Shown: positions 23,400 through 38,200 of the stretch, in pieces
Layout of the letters: each line of letters starts with the position of its first letter
Numbering within the stretch: position 1 is the stretch's first letter
Assembly: GCA_030704615.1 (NCBI GenBank)
Contig: CM060732.1
Span: forward strand, 79,314,171 to 79,378,170
Length of the DNA stretch: 64,000 nucleotides
Source: Takakia lepidozioides
Lineage: Eukaryota > Streptophyta > Takakiopsida > Takakiales > Takakiaceae
Reading direction: 5' to 3'
Position numbers and translations under genes: made by a program
Notes under the pieces: generated by a model
What the model saw: the letters and a program-made list of their open reading frames with translations, nothing else
Database searches by the model: none
What the model was told of the DNA's origin: nothing

Positions 23400-25806
23400 T
23401 GTGTCATCAAGAAAGAAGGAAGACTTCATGGTGTGGCATCAAAGGTGCATTTAAGCTCTCAAAACATGAAGCTGCTAGAAAAGCAAAATCTTTCAGAAGG
23501 GTTGCCAATACTTGATGAACTAGATAAAACCTGCAAACATTGCATGACAAGGCGACAAGTCTGAGAGCCAGCTCCGAAAATCAGCACAAGAAGGGCTAAC
23601 AGGCCACTCGAGCTGGTTCACACTGACCTATGTGGACCATTGCCAGCAGTATCACTACGCAGTTCTAAGTATTTTGCCACCTTCACAGATGATTATAGCA
23701 CATTCATTTGGATATTTTTTCTCAAGAAGAAGTCAGAGACCTTGGAGCAACTCAAATGCTGAAAATCAGACCAAGGAGAAGGTAGGAGCGTTGCGACCAG
23801 ACCGTGGAGGCGAGTTTACATCATCGGCCTTTGTCAATTTTTGCAGAGAATATGGAATTAAGATGGAGTTGACACAAGCACATACTCTTCATCACAATGG
23901 AGTTTCTGAAAAGAAGAATCGAACGTTGTTGGAAAATATTCGGAGCATGTTTCTACCCAACAAACTCCCAAATTATCTCTGGACAGAGGCCGTTAATGCG
24001 GCAAACTATTTGGCCAATAGACTTCCTACTCGTGCAAACGAAGGTATGACTCCCATCTATAAGCTTACAAGCGAGAAACCTCAGCTAGACCATTTGTGAG
24101 TCTGGGGTTGTGAGGCGTTCATGCATATTGCTAAAAATAAAAGAAATAAATTTCAATCCAAGTCATAGCGATGGCTTCTAGTAGGGTATGATGAGCAGAG
24201 TAAAGCATATAGGTTGTTCAATCCAAATAGGAAAATCATTGAAATCAGCAAGGATGTCAGATTCAATGAGTCCAAGTTTGGATTAAGGGCATTAAATGAT
24301 GTCAATGCACTACAAGGACCGACACAAATCAGTCAGTTTGTCTTCGGGGGAGTGGAATGTGACTTGAGAATTAAGCTTGTGGCATCACATGCTACAATAC
24401 AAGAGCGTGCTTTGTCAAGTAATGGAAACACCGATGCATCTGAAGGGTCTTTTGACAGTGAAACTGAGACGATGCAAGGAGTGACATCACCTTTGATGCA
24501 TGATGGCTCTTTGTTGAATAGTGGCAACATCTCAATAGAAGATAAGCACACTTGAGGGAGAATATTGTGCCACGATAATCAAGAAGACAGAAACGTCTGC
24601 CAAACAAGTACACTGACTTCATTATGTAGGCCATAGAAGAGCAGGAACCCGTAACCTTTGAAGAAGGGATTGCGAGTAGAGGCCGGAGAGAAGCTATGAA
24701 CTCTGAGATGGAGTCGATCGTTAAAAAAAAAACATGGGAGTTCGTAGATCTTCCTTCGGGAAAACAACCCGTAACAGTAAAATGGTCGATGTACAAGATA
24801 AAAGATGGGATCAATTGGAAAACCTAACTTGCTGCTGCTGCTCTCAGCGCCCCCCAGGAACCCATAAGAATTCACGCGCACATGCAAGCGCTCGTGCAAC
24901 AGTACACATACAAAAAAACATGTTACAAGGCAAGGCTTGTAGCTAGGGGATTCCAATAGATTGAAGGTTTGGATTATGATGAGACGTTTGCCCAGTGGTA
25001 AAATGGGTGATTGATCAATTAGACGTGAGGGATGGGAGATCGATCAATTAGACGTGAAGACCGTTTTTCTAAATGGGGAGTTGTGAGAGAGAGTGTATAT
25101 GATGCAACTTGATGGATTTATCAAGCCAGGAGAAGAAGGAAATGTCTGCAGGTTAAGAAGAGCATTATATGGATTGAAACAGGCTCCAAGAACCTGATAT
25201 GAGAGGATAGACACCTACTTGAGAGCACATGGACTCAACAGTTCTAAGTGAATCATATTATAATCTCTATTCTTCAATGAGGATGACAAAACAGTCATAC
25301 TAGCACTCTATGTGAATGACCTATTGTTGACTGGTAGCGAGATTACCAAGATTAGCTGACTCCAAATTACCCAACTCGAGAGTGTCTTCAAAATGTCTAG
25401 CCTCGGCCGACTGAGTAGATATCTCGGAGTAGAGTTTGCCCATGTTGACAAGGGGATATTCATGGGGCAAAAGCTCTACACTATGGACATGTTGAGAGAA
25501 TTTAGCATGGAGGATTGCAGAACGAGCAAAACGCCCATGACAGAGCTGGGACTTAGGTTAGCAGCAGACATAGGGACAAAAGCAGTAAATGCAACAATGT
25601 ACAAAAGAATGGTGGGGAAACTTATCAGCTTGACCAATAGTAGACCCGACATTAGTTATGCAGTTGGAGTAGTAAGTAAATTAATTGAGATGCCTCATGA
25701 AACGCATCTCAAAGTAGTTGAATTCATATTTCGACTTGGCCCTCCATTCACAACCCAGTTAATGCTTTGCTGCCAACTTTGGTGCTGGATTGACCTTACT
25801 GTGTGA
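23400..25806 (+). pseudogene. Decayed Ty1/copia pol
   Basis: Fragments follow copia order. Pre-integrase zinc region: HLSSQNMKLLEKQNLSEG and CKHCMTRRQ (23450-23560). Integrase: LELVHTDLCGPL, ATFTDDYSTFIW, RPDRGGEF, NGVSEKKNRTLLENIR (23600-24060). Reverse transcriptase: FIKPGEEGNVCRLRRALYGL and YVNDLLLTGS (25100-25340); the catalytic YVDD is YVND. RT/RNase H end: MSSLGRLSRYLGVEF and SRPDISYAVGVVSKL (25393-25700). Many stops and frameshifts interrupt every part. I could not place the LTRs. Confidence 0.85.
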
Positions 25807-25809
25807 TAG

Positions 25810-27950
25810 TTTATGGATGACCAGCTTTGCTAAAAGAATTACCCAAGTACAAAACTTGTGATGTGGTAGTGCAAGAAAGTATCATACAAATCTGGGAAAG
25901 TCATGGGTTACTAAAGTTGTATTTAGACGAATCAAAGACTGTAGAGGAATTTATAATTGGTATACATTTAATGCTTGTCTTTGTTTGCAGGGCCATGCAA
26001 GGTAGTCTATGAGACCGTCGTATTAGATACGTCATTGTGACCGTTGTCAGTTTGTGGGTCAACTTTGCTACTCTTTCACAACACTAGATAAAACATGAAT
26101 GCGAATGACTCTTTTGAAGATTAGATGAAAATATAGGGAGCCGGCAAATTGGGAATTCTCTCATGGAGAAGAAAGCCATCACCTTGAAGACAGTCTACCC
26201 CTTGCAACAAATTTTGATCATCGGCCAGATTTGATAGTTAAACAAGTTATACTCAATCAGTCCATAATCTTGTAGGCAACATGGAATCATCATGGTGCAT
26301 CAGTACAACTACAAGAGTACATGTTAAAATAATTGTAATTTGGGGGTCTGAAAACAAATGTGAACATTGAGAAGCAGGTATTGGGAAATTGCTGACTCAA
26401 ATGCCGACTAATTGGGATGACTACTTAGATGAAACAAAGGCCCACACATCGTGGATGGATACATATCTCCAATGGGGTATGATAGATGCACTTGTAGCGT
26501 TGATGTATGTGTGTTGGAGCAGAGGCTTTCGCACATGAGTGAGGGATCTCTCATTCAGCCTTAAGCATATCAGGAACCATCTTAGTTCCGTCCAATTATA
26601 CCAAATGTCTCAAATTTTTGTTCCTAGCATGAAGGATTTTTATGCAATCCGCCAATGAAAAATGTGATTGTCCACAATGTGTTGAGAAGTGTGTGGTACA
26701 ACGACAAAGAACAAGGTTGCATTTGCATTTGCGGATTACCCTTCAATTATTTGTCAACTTAGACAAATTATGCAGTCAAATTCTTTTTGCCATAACATTA
26801 TATCAATATGGTGATGTAGGAGCTAACGGTTGCAGGGCAAGTTTGTTCAAGATCAACCCATCCACAATTTTGGGATGGAGAAAAGATGCGCATCTATTGC
26901 ATGTACTTTAATTGTACCAACCCACATTGTGGACAAAATTATAGAGCTTTCCCACATATGTGTGATGAGTTGCGTGATGCATAAGACCCTCTTCAACAAC
27001 TATATAAGGTTGAATGCATGTGCTGCATGAAACCAATTGCAACATAAAACGTTATTGTAGAGAGATCCAATGAACATTGGTTTGATGGTGCACTGGGATG
27101 AATTTTTATCAACTCGACATAGAAAGTTGCAATTGTTGTAGGGTCATCAAAGTAAAAATCCTCAAAGTTGGTAAAACAATCAGTTTATTAGGTCTACTAG
27201 TTCTATTCATTTAACCCTTAGACGCACGCCAAAATACAGGAATCTTGGATATAATAAGAGTAAACAGTGCTCTAGTAAGGATTCTGATATCCCAAGGTTG
27301 CAACACTGGCATAATAGTGCCTCAGTGAAGCCCACCGGGCCACCGGCGCCCATTCTGTTTGCCACGCTTCTTTTGTCCAATTAGGTGCCATAAATTCTGG
27401 CCGGCGCACAATTTCAAGCGCTACAACTTTCGTTCAGATGGCATCTTCATCCAGAGTCATCCAAGGGGCCACATACATTCAAAATTTTCAGGCGACCCAA
27501 TTTAGATTGCCTCCTCCATTAGGGGCAATTAGGAAGGTTTTATCCACTTTCATTGGGATATCACTTTTCTCCTCTAAGCACCTTGCAAGTGGCACTGATG
27601 TTGATGTCAGGGTGCTGTTGATGTTTACCACTCAATATATGAAGCCAGACGTTTGTTTGTTTGTTTGTTTTGTCACGTTGAGATGACGCGACCCGCGGGG
27701 CCCCACCGCTGGTGCTTGGTATTGTTGGAAAGCCCTCAACGAGGAGGGGTGCACGGGCTTGGTCTCATGATTTTTGGACCTGCGGTGTGGGAGATGTGGA
27801 ATTTCACGTACTTTTGGTTGCTGGAAAGTCCTAAGAAATAGCAAAGTGGGCATTCATGGGACAAATGGTTGAAGCCTTGACATGAGAGATATCAAGGGAA
27901 AGGTCTCCGGTTCAAATCCGATCGTAGGCTCTGTGGAAAAAAAATAAAAT
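25810..27950. other. No recognised gene; unclassified debris
   Basis: Short open frames (26642-26911, 27438-27686) have no recognisable motif. A stretch at about 27900-27930 contains GGTTCAAATCC, matching the B box of tRNA-type pol III promoters, so a tRNA-derived SINE fragment is possible; I could not find a matching A box with certainty. Confidence 0.3.
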
Positions 27951-27954
27951 GATC

Positions 27955-28200
27955 AGACCTAGATGACTTAGATGATATTGGACACCTAGGCCTCTACATG
28001 GGAGATGCACTTGGATACATGAATAGAAGATTTGCACTTGGGCTTAGATGAGCCTCCACATAGGAGACGCATTTGGATACATAGGAAATTGCACTTGGTC
28101 TTAGATTTCATTTTTGACACATGGGCCTCCACATAGGAGACGCACTTGGATACATATAGGATTGCACTTGGACTTAGATGACACTGCACACTTGGGCCAA
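27955..28200 (-). repeat. Tandem repeat copies related to the 420-bp repeat at 50.5 and 63.5 kb
   Basis: Phrases such as GATGCACTTGGATACAT, CTCCACATAGGAGACGCA and ATTGCACTTGG recur about every 100 bp. Their reverse complements occur in the repeat at 50560-50756 and 63545-63850 (for example CCAAGTGCAATCTCC). So the same repeat family lies here in the opposite orientation. Confidence 0.7.
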
Positions 28201-28209
28201 CTGCACAGA

Positions 28210-29203
28210 CTACCCTAGTACTTTTTATTTGTATGTTTTCACTTGATCCAAGGGATGCTTTCACATGTTTTTAATGCGGTGGAGGAAAGAATCAATGCAG
28301 AGCAAAAAAAATTTGGGTTCACTCTGACATATGATATGTAGTGCAAATTTCCTATTCAATCCTGGTAGAGCCGTGGGTTGTCAAAAGCTGTTCTCAACAC
28401 TGTGAAGACCTTGTTTAGAGCATGGCGAGTTTGATAAGAGGATCGAGTTAGATGGACCTAATGATGCCCCTCTGGAATACCTACGTAGCGGGCACATGTC
28501 ACATCTCAATGGGCACCTAAAAATTCCCAGGTTCCCCAGGTGCGGTCTGCGTGCCCATGTCATGTGCCCAGAGATTGTTGATAGTTAACGATTTTCTACG
28601 AACCCAAAACATTCCGGAGATCGGTAGACCTTACCCTAATTCCGTTAACAAAAGGGTGGATACCGGCAGTAGAAAAGCACAAGCCTAACGGCCACGCCTG
28701 CCCTCTCCCTCCGTTTTTTGAATCCCCCCTCTCCCCTTTCCCTTTACAGATCTCTTCGTGTCTGTACCATGGAGTATCTATCTGTACCTTCCTCTTGAAC
28801 AATCTGGAAGGAAAGGGAAGCGATGATGCTTAGAATGCATCGTTTTCGTCGATTTCAAGGTCATCTCTGTTTCTTGTAGTTGGCTTGGCAAAAGAGGGCC
28901 ACGGAATTGCTCGGTTGTTATCAGGAGTGTAGTGGCCCACTTTCAATTTTCTTGATCAATTTGGACACTGCGGATTAGTTTTCTTGGAGTTTCTACTGAA
29001 TCTGGAAATACAATTCCTTACATTGCATAACAGTATGTCCGGCAAGTGCTCATCTATAGCAGTATTCATCGATGCAATGCTGTTTACACTTACAGACCAT
29101 GTGCAAAATTCCAATGTTCGTGGGCATCTGCAGGAAAGGGTAATGGGGTAAGCCAGCTGCTGAATTAATTGAAGACATTGGTTCTGTTAGGAAGAAAGGC
29201 AGC
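28210..29203. other. Upstream region of the WDR62/MABP1-like gene
   Basis: No coding frame of weight. The stretch holds the presumed promoter and 5' UTR of the gene starting at 29204. A pyrimidine-rich patch (CTCTCCCTCCG, CCCCCTCTCCCC) lies near 28705-28740, as is common near plant transcription starts. I cannot fix the start site. Confidence 0.35.
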
Positions 29204-32200
29204 ATGAGGCTTCTCAGACGAAAAACCAAAAAGCTCGACCAGTGTGGGAAGGTGAGAGAAATCGATAGATTCTAAATCATAAACAATGTTGTGACTGTCA
29301 AAGTCCAGTGAGAGGTTCGAGCTCCCACGCATTTACCTTCTCATCGGACATATTGAACAAGACATTTACTAAACTAGGGTGTGAGTGTAACATTGTTTGA
29401 CTTGTTGACAGCTTCAACACAAGCTTTGTTGAAGGTTGACACATGGTGCATCTCATTGGAACTTTTTACAGTAGCAGGTTGGGAATGCCACGGAGCTATG
29501 TGAATTGCTTCTTTTAGTCTACCCTGTATGTCATCATCATTAGTTTCAACCTGGTTATGTGGCTTTGGAAGGTTGTTTCTACTACACAAGCATTCCTATT
29601 TTGTTGCGAGGCACTCTTAGCCTGACGGCCGTGGCTGATGCTCAATAATGCTGTTCTACTCAGTAAGATGCCTCGTGGATGCGAAATTACTTGTACTCTC
29701 TAGCCTTCTAATCGTGTCATTCTTACACACTGTTTCCAGTAGCCCTTAGGCACTTTTTCGGAAAAGGCTTATACTCTTCTGTAAATTTCGAAGTGGGGCT
29801 TGGCTGCGATGGCTGCAGCTAGAGCTCGAGAGAGTAATTGGATTGACAACCGTATCTGCAAGCGGGCTTGCATGCAATGTCGTGACTGGAGACTTGGCCT
29901 ACTTGGCGGGCTGTGTAGTAGTGGTCTATAATGTGAAGACCAACTGTCAGACCCGGTTCCTTACAGCTTCAAAAATTCCGAAAGCCTTTGCATGTGTTGC
30001 CTACTCACACCAAGGATGCAAATATCTCGCAGCTGGAGAGGTAGGTCTCGTAGCCCCAATTGACCTAAACCTGTTGATACATGGGAAGGCTTGATCAACC
30101 TTTTTACTAGGACCACCTGAAGGCTCTTTTGATTAGTTGTCAAGAAGATCTGGTCTGGATTTGTGCCAATGAAGTAAATGGTTTTCAGTATGCATAGCCC
30201 CCCTCAACAAAATCATTCCCGTCTGTCTATAGGAATTTCTGATTGCTACAGAGGTGTCCTAGATGCACTTTGAGACAGCTGGAAAACTTAAAAGCTCAAG
30301 GCAGCCACACCTTGGAGATGATGGTAAGCTCAATACCTTCAGTGGACTGTGGCAGATACCAGATGTGTCTGTGCTCTCCCCAGCACCCCTACCTTGGATG
30401 TACAAAATATGTGCCCTTTGTGTGGACCAACTCTAAGTGGCCCTCTTTCTCTGCAGTCAGGGCACCAGCCAGCTGTTATCGTCTGGGAGGTGGCCACGGG
30501 AGCTTGTATCGCAGACATGAAAACTCACAAATATGGTGTTGCATCTGTTCAATTTTCACCAAATGGTAAGAGAGATCCATGTGGAGCCAGCAGTAAGGCC
30601 AAATTTATTGTGGGTATTCTAGAATTTTCTGATAGACTCTGCAGAATCTGCTATGTTATGAGTGATTTCACTTTACTTGTGTCTGACATTGGGAATGGAT
30701 GACATCCTCTGCAGCTCTGTCTCACTGCACCTTTTCATGCTTGCTTACATTGTCGTCTGTGATTTTTCCTTTCTTCGTGAATTGCTGTCAACTATTGTGC
30801 TTTCGAGAAACTTTGTGGTGTCTCTCTCTTCCTCTTTCATTTCATTATAAAGCACCATTTCATTTCATTTCTTCCTCTTTCAGTGAATCTTATAAAGTAT
30901 TCTTTCATTTCATTTCTCCTGTGCTACTGTCTTAGGTTAGGGTTCGTACCTGTCAATACACCTCATTCTTGTGATACTTGCCAGATGTTGTGGATCTAGG
31001 CTCTTGATCCTGAATGAGTGCGGATGGTGGTAATTTGCAGGGAAGCATTTAGTATCAATTGGCATGCCTCATGATGGATATCTGTGCCTCTGGGAATGGA
31101 AAAGTGGCACATTGCTGATTAAAAGTCGAGCATCGACAGCATCCTTACCAGCTTGTGCCTTGCAGTTTGCATCAGATGGGAGCTTCTTGCTGACTGGTGG
31201 TGCCAAGCACCTTAAGCACTGGACTATTGCGCCTCGGGCTCGCTCAGCTGGAGGCAATGGGAATGTTGGGATGGAAGGAAGGTCTGTCAAAATGGGTAGT
31301 CAGAAAGACAGCTCATTTGTTTCCATATCTTGTGCAACTTCCTTGAAAGAACCGGGTGCAGGTGCTCCTGATTTTCAGCCTCTCTATGCATTGACTGCTG
31401 GAGGTAAGAATCGTATGTCACCTCAAGATTTATCCTTGATGCATATCCTCCTTTTTTGCTTAAGGTAATGTGGGGAAACTGGTTAGAAGTTGGGTACCTA
31501 ATTGTCCAGTACATTTGGAATCATTGCATTTGAGACTCTGATGAAAGTGTCCACGGCTCCTGGGGCACTTCTTTTCTTAACAACATCTTTCTAATTGCAA
31601 CTGTATTCTTTAGTTAGATCAATAGTAAGACTCGACAATGCAGGACACAGCCACAGGTATATGTTTGCATCCATCCGGAATGCACTTGTGGTATTATATC
31701 AAGATGGCTCATATGACCAAATCTAAGGTGCAAAACTGGATGTAGGAAGCCACCATGTTGTCCCCAAGAAAGGCTTGGTGACAGACTGCAGTTGTTCTGC
31801 AACTAAAGGCAGGTGTCTGGGATTCACATTGCTGTTACGCAGGTGTTCTGTGCTTGCTTCACTGTGGTCTGGCTATTGAGAAGTGGGTTGATCTAAAGGT
31901 ACACACTAATCCTGTATAGAATCTATATGGTTTTTTAGGTCTGGTGAACTCTCCAAGAAGGGCCTTCAAGTGAGGAGTCCAACAGCTTGAGACATCATCA
32001 TGTATTCATGGTAGTAAATGGACAGGGGTAGAATATGGGGCTCTGAGGTATTAACAGTTCTATCCACCGTACTCTCCACTTCACTGCTGATAAAACATTA
32101 GGAAGTGTTTGTGAAGAATTTGGCTAACTCTATTATTAATGCTGTTGTCGCATGAATATGGGAAGAATGAAGTGCTGATGTACTCACTGCATGAGAGAAT

Positions 32201-35200
32201 CGTTGCATTCACACTGTGTCTGCAGATGCAATATTACCCATCCCAGTTATTCCAATATGCAGTTGTATTGCTCCATTCAGTTTTCTTGATTTATGATTGA
32301 CACAATTTCCAATAGCAATCTTTATCTCTGTAGAAATCAGCTACAGAAATTATCTAGTTAGATACTAGGGAGCTTCAGACAGTACCAGTATCTAGTATGA
32401 TTATCTAGTATGATTCTGTAGTCTTTAATTGGAAATGCTTTCTGTAGTAGAATTCTGTAAAATTGTGTATACAAATTCCCAGGTCCGGCATGGATATGGC
32501 TTGGCTGTCTCGGAGGCCCATGTGGCATGTGCATGCAGTGATGGGATCATACGAATTTTTATGCATGGCAGTCTCACCTACTCTGCCACATTGCCTCGAC
32601 CTGCCCCCCATGGCTATCATGGTCTTACGGATGCGAACGTTGGTGCTACCCTTGCTGTGGGGCATCGCTTACAACCAGGCATCAAATTCCCAGATGCGCT
32701 TGCCTGCAGTTTCCTGCAAGATGGGCAGAAACTTGGTGAAAAATCCCATGCTCTTTGCTTTCAAAAGTTGTGTAACCGGACCATGTAAAATCATGCAAAT
32801 GGTAAATGTTCATGTTTCTACTGAGTGATAGTAATCCCCAGATCCAAAATAAGTGCAGCCTGCTGACCCTTTGTGGAGATATTTGGTTCTCGGTCATGGG
32901 CATAAGTATGTTACTGCTAGAATTCTGTCAGATTTCACATAAGAATCACATAATTACTACTGTTTAGTGCCTGGCTTACAGAACATACATGTACCAAGTG
33001 AGGTTGGTATACGGTTTTATTCAACTAGTCCATCTAGCTTACTAAGCTTGTTACTCCTTGAATTGCAGCTGTTATATATGGTGACCACAGCCTCTTTGTG
33101 TGGGATGTGCGGAGTTTGTCGAAGGTCATTGCTCCTTATGCTTAGATCTCTGTAGGATTGTTACATATTTAATATTTTCGGCTGCCTATTACACAACCAG
33201 TGCCTCTAGTGCATTCCAGGTTGGGCACGGTTGTAGGCACCATCTGCAGAAAAGTTTGAATCAGAATGTCCAATGGATAGGAAGATCAAATAATCAAAGA
33301 GAAAGAAGGAATGACATTTTTTGATAGCATAGGAGGCCAGAAGGGATCTAATCCATTGAAGAGTAAGGTTGGTCTCCTATCTAGTCAATGCTAAGGAATA
33401 GAAGTGTACCTTGAATGATGACTCCTAAAGAATGAACCACAGAGAAAATGCATAGATAATCCTACGGCTGAAAGGACATTTGAGTAGTTGGTAAATGCAA
33501 ATGTTGTCAGCAAACTATTTAAGGACTGTCACAATCAGTGAGGCTCTTACAGCAAGTCTTGTTGTTGTGATGCAGATAGGGAGATATCGTACATTCCTTT
33601 CCCACAGTTCATGTATATGGGATGTCATGATATTGCCAACACCGCAGCAGGCCACAGCGCTGCAGTTGACAAGTGAGAAAGACTGTCTGCCAGGCGGAGC
33701 TTTTGCGACATGCTCTGCTGATGGGACAATCCGGTTGTGGTATCTCGGCTTAGGCCAGGAAGGAGCTGGCCTGGGGTCCAGTGCTTCCCTATCTCACAGT
33801 ACAAGGCCTGTCAATGTGTACAGCAAGGACATCTTGGATGTCATCTATATAGGTTGGTCATTGTCTTCCAATAAAAGCCATGGTTTTGCATGGACAAATT
33901 TCCCCTTGACATTCAGGTCTTACACTACCATATACATTCTAACCCTAATGGATCTGCGGATCATGCTGGATCTTTATTTGTGGAGCTTCTAAGTCATAGC
34001 TTCATGTTTAGTTGTAGCTGTGAACCATGATGCAGTTTAGTCCAAGCATTTGAAACAAGAAAGTAGGCAAACTTGACCAAACAGCACGGGATCCCCCAAA
34101 CAGAAATTAGATCTTATTTTGTTTTTGGTTGCAGACAATAGGGGGGAGCAGAAGGAAAGGCCATCACTTGGTTCTACAGATGAGGAACCTGTGGATGCAT
34201 CTCATGGGTTCCGCTCGATTTCTGTCAGCCCAGATGGGCAGCACTTGGCAGCTGGTGACCGCAGTGGTAACCTCCGCATCTACGACCTCAATACTCGACA
34301 GCTTATAAGTTTCCAGGTAATATGTATTATTTTGATCCAGTGGTTAATGCAGCTTTTGGTATTCAGGTCATATTGATATACCTACTATTATGTATTTGAG
34401 CTAAAATATTCTCCTGGATAAATGTTAAAGACAAAGTCTTCTCCTTCCAGAAGGCAACTGAGAGGTGAGTTAGAAACACTTGTGAGAGCACGTCTACAGT
34501 TACAATACAAAATCTTACTCGTCATGGGTGCCTAATTGCTGACGATGGGATTCCATTTGTATTTTCTGTTCACCATACAATGTTATTGGGCCCTTGTGAT
34601 ATCAGTGTTTGACACATAGATGGGGCAAACTGGGGTGGTACTGTTGTGGAGATCTTTGCAGGAAGCACATGATGCTGAAATCCTTTCATTGAGCTTCACT
34701 TCTCTATTCAATACCAGTGACAATTTGATTGAACCAGCCTTGGCCATGCCTCTATTGGCTTCAGGGGGAAGAGATCGACTCATACACATTTATGATGTCA
34801 ACAGGTGGGCTTATGTGGCTTCAGAGATTGCCAGCATTTGTCATTGTTCCAGCTATGTGAACCTCAGGCTCAGTTTTACTTCTGCCTGGCACCGGTTTTT
34901 CCTACTGGCTACAAAAAGGCCTATGCCCAGGCCGTCACTTGTGTTGGGGCCTGCTTGTATCCCTCTTGCAAGCTCCTGTTGTTCTATATCATGTCCTGCA
35001 GTGATGCAGTAATATTAACTGCTGCTTGTGCAGGGGCTATGATGTGATTGAAACACTGGATGACCATTCAGCGTCAATCACCACAGTGAAGTTTGCATGC
35101 GGTGGTTCTAAGCTGCTTAGCTGCAGTGCTGATAAGTAAGTTTGCAGATAGTTGCTCTTTCCCCTTCGTAGACAGATTGTTACCAATTTCGTAATTGGTA

Positions 35201-38200
35201 CAATCTGTATCTTCTATCGGGTTGGTTTTTGGTTCATGACACAACATTTTACTGTTAGAGGGTTGCTTCCTTCATCTATTATTCTTTATTGAATCAGTCA
35301 TGGACTAACCCAGCTATTGTATACAGATGAATCAATAGTAGCTGTAAATTAAACTACCTCCAATTTAAATGCAACAGCATGACCAAGGATGTTAAACTCG
35401 ATTCTATGCAGGTCAGTTGTGTTTCGAAATGTCGTAGTCACAGGTGCTGGATGCAAGAGCACACGCTACCATCAGGAGGTCATGCCACGTGGCACCATCT
35501 ATGACATGGATACAGACCCTTCTGATAAGCTCGCCGTGACTGTTGGCCAGGTTTGCCTGTTCTTTATGCTCACATTGGTGTGTAAGGATGTGTCCAACTG
35601 TCAGCGTGTATATTCATATTTGTATATCTGTGATGTCTTACGAATGTTGGCTGCAAATCTGAGGGGTCCTTCTGAGTACAATAGATGTATCTGAAATTTC
35701 GTATATCAAGAGTCATGATGACTGTAACTGTCATTCAGGCCAACTTGCATATGTGTTTGATGGCTTATAGATAATCCACTTGACTTGGTTTGAAAGAGAC
35801 TAAACTTCCCTTCTCCTGTCTTGCTTTCTATAGGACCTGACAAGCTCTTCAACATTGTGGTGGAATGTGAATTCCAGGATAAAAGACTAAACATTCTGAG
35901 CTTAGCCAGTGGCAAGCCGCTGCGATGCTTCAAGCCTGAGGGTGACATTGGGGAGCCTATCAAGGTATGCGATAGATTCTTCAAGTGGAGTTTTGTGCGG
36001 GCATGGTGCTGCACAAGACCTACCCAATAGAAAATCTTCCCACTTGTTGGTTTCAAAGAGATGCAGTTTGTCTACAGAAGGAAAAGAAAAGAAAAGAAAA
36101 GAAATGGTAATTAATAGCATCCACAAGGGACCACAATATATGCATCAGAAGAATACTTCCGGAACTACACATCAGGCGGACACAGAAACCAGCCACAAGA
36201 GACATTATCGGTTCTCTGTGATGATGGGATCCCGCAGCCTAATATGCTGTCTGCAGCCCTATCTCCGTCTCTTCTAAGGGCATTGGGGAGGTTTGGGGTG
36301 GGCTCCCAGTGTGAGGATAGCTTGTACTCATAAGACGTTGTTTGCCGTAGCCTTGTGGCCATTGACCCCGCGCCCAGTTTGAGCGGAACCCAGTTTGAGT
36401 GTGAGGATAGAGACTGGTAGGTGGGAAAATCTGCAATGTGACGGTCGACTATGCCATGCCTGGGTTGGGAACTACAGGAAAATTGAGAGTGAAGAACTTT
36501 TCTTCTTCAATGCCCCTTACACTATGAGATCCGTGAGATTTTCAACTGTCTATTCTGGGATGCCCAATCTCTTACAGAGGTCTTCCATTACAAGGATCAG
36601 AAATGCTTGGCAGCTTACCAGCATAAAGCATCAATCCCTTGAGCTTAAGTTGCTTTTGGGCTGTTTGTGGCCCCTCTTCTTGTTTCTTCTCTCTCTTGTC
36701 CCATAAGCTCTTCGATTTTCCCGCGGACGTTATAAAGTACCATTTCATTTGTTGTACCCTGTCTGATCTGTTTGGACGCAATATATCCCTCTGTATTTTG
36801 TGGCAGTAAGGAAGCATGGAGAGTCCATTGCGCTTTAGGACCAGAACAGCAGCTATCTCCCAATTTCCCTATTCTCCTGAGACAGTTCTCCTGGTCACCA
36901 GGGATAACCAGATCATGATTCCTTCTGACCTCTCTGTGAAGTCCTCCGCATTCTTCACAAGGGCTTAGGGCACTTTCAAAATCAGCTTTTTCCACCTACG
37001 GATTGAAAGGGGTTCTTGGCTAGCATATCTGGTGAGGCTAGGATCGCCCAGTGTGTACCACCCAAGAAGTGCAGAGACAGGATCATGTCTTTTTCTCCTG
37101 CCGTGCATACTGATATCAGCCGATGTACGGTCTCTAACGATTCCCTGCTCTCGGGCTGCGCCTTCAGGTCTGAGGACCAGAAGTGCTTGGCAGCTTACCT
37201 GCATAAGGCATTTGTCTCTGACTGATGTTTGGGGTCTTTTGATGTTTCTTTTTGGTATTCTCTTGTAGTTTGACTTTTCCATGGGCCTCTGGATCTGACC
37301 TGCTATGAACCTAAGAAGTGATTTTGTTCTTTGCATCCAAACAGGACCGCAATAGATACATAGAAGTTATGAAACTTCACGTCAGGTGGACATGGAAACC
37401 AGCCAACCTTACGCAAAACTGCAGTTCTATCGGGAGACATTCTAGGTCCTCCGTGAAGATAGTATCTTGCAGCCTGATTACCTGTCTGCAGCTCTATCTC
37501 CCACTCTTCTAAGGGCATGGAGGAGGTTCAGGGGGCTCCAACAGTCTGAGGATAGAGACCGGTATGTAGGACAACCTGCAGCATGAGGACCGCCTATTCT
37601 CGGCTTCTGCTGGGAACAACAGAGAAATTGACAGTGAGAAAGATGTCTTCTTTCCCGGCCCTTTCTACTATGAGATCCGTGGGAGATTCAATTGTTTACT
37701 CCAATCTCTCACATAGGCCTTCCATTCCGAGGATCCAAAATGCTTGGCAGCTTACCTGCATGAGGTGTTGACTCTTAGAAAATGCCCTGAACATTTGGGC
37801 TGTTTGTGGAGGACCCCCTGGAAGCTTGACAACAATTGGCTGAGCTTCCCGTGGACATTTTAAAGTACCATTTCATTTCATTTCTTGTTTCTTTCTTTCT
37901 TGTCCCATAAGCTCTTTGAGCTTTCTGCGGATGTTGTAGAGTACTATTTCAATTCTTTTTGACTTTGCCCCATACGTTATAAAGTATCATTTCACTTCAT
38001 TTCTCTTTTGAACTCTTTCAGTGTATGGACGCTACTTTCTTGGCTTGTCTACCGACAGATGCTGCTTCATTTAGAATGACAGAAAGAAACAAGGATTGAA
38101 AGACCAGAGTAGATGCAGAGATTGAAGACAAAATACTGGTCTGGACTGGCAGGTGCGCATGGATCCAAGTGGCATGTACATCGTATGTTCGCACTCAGAC

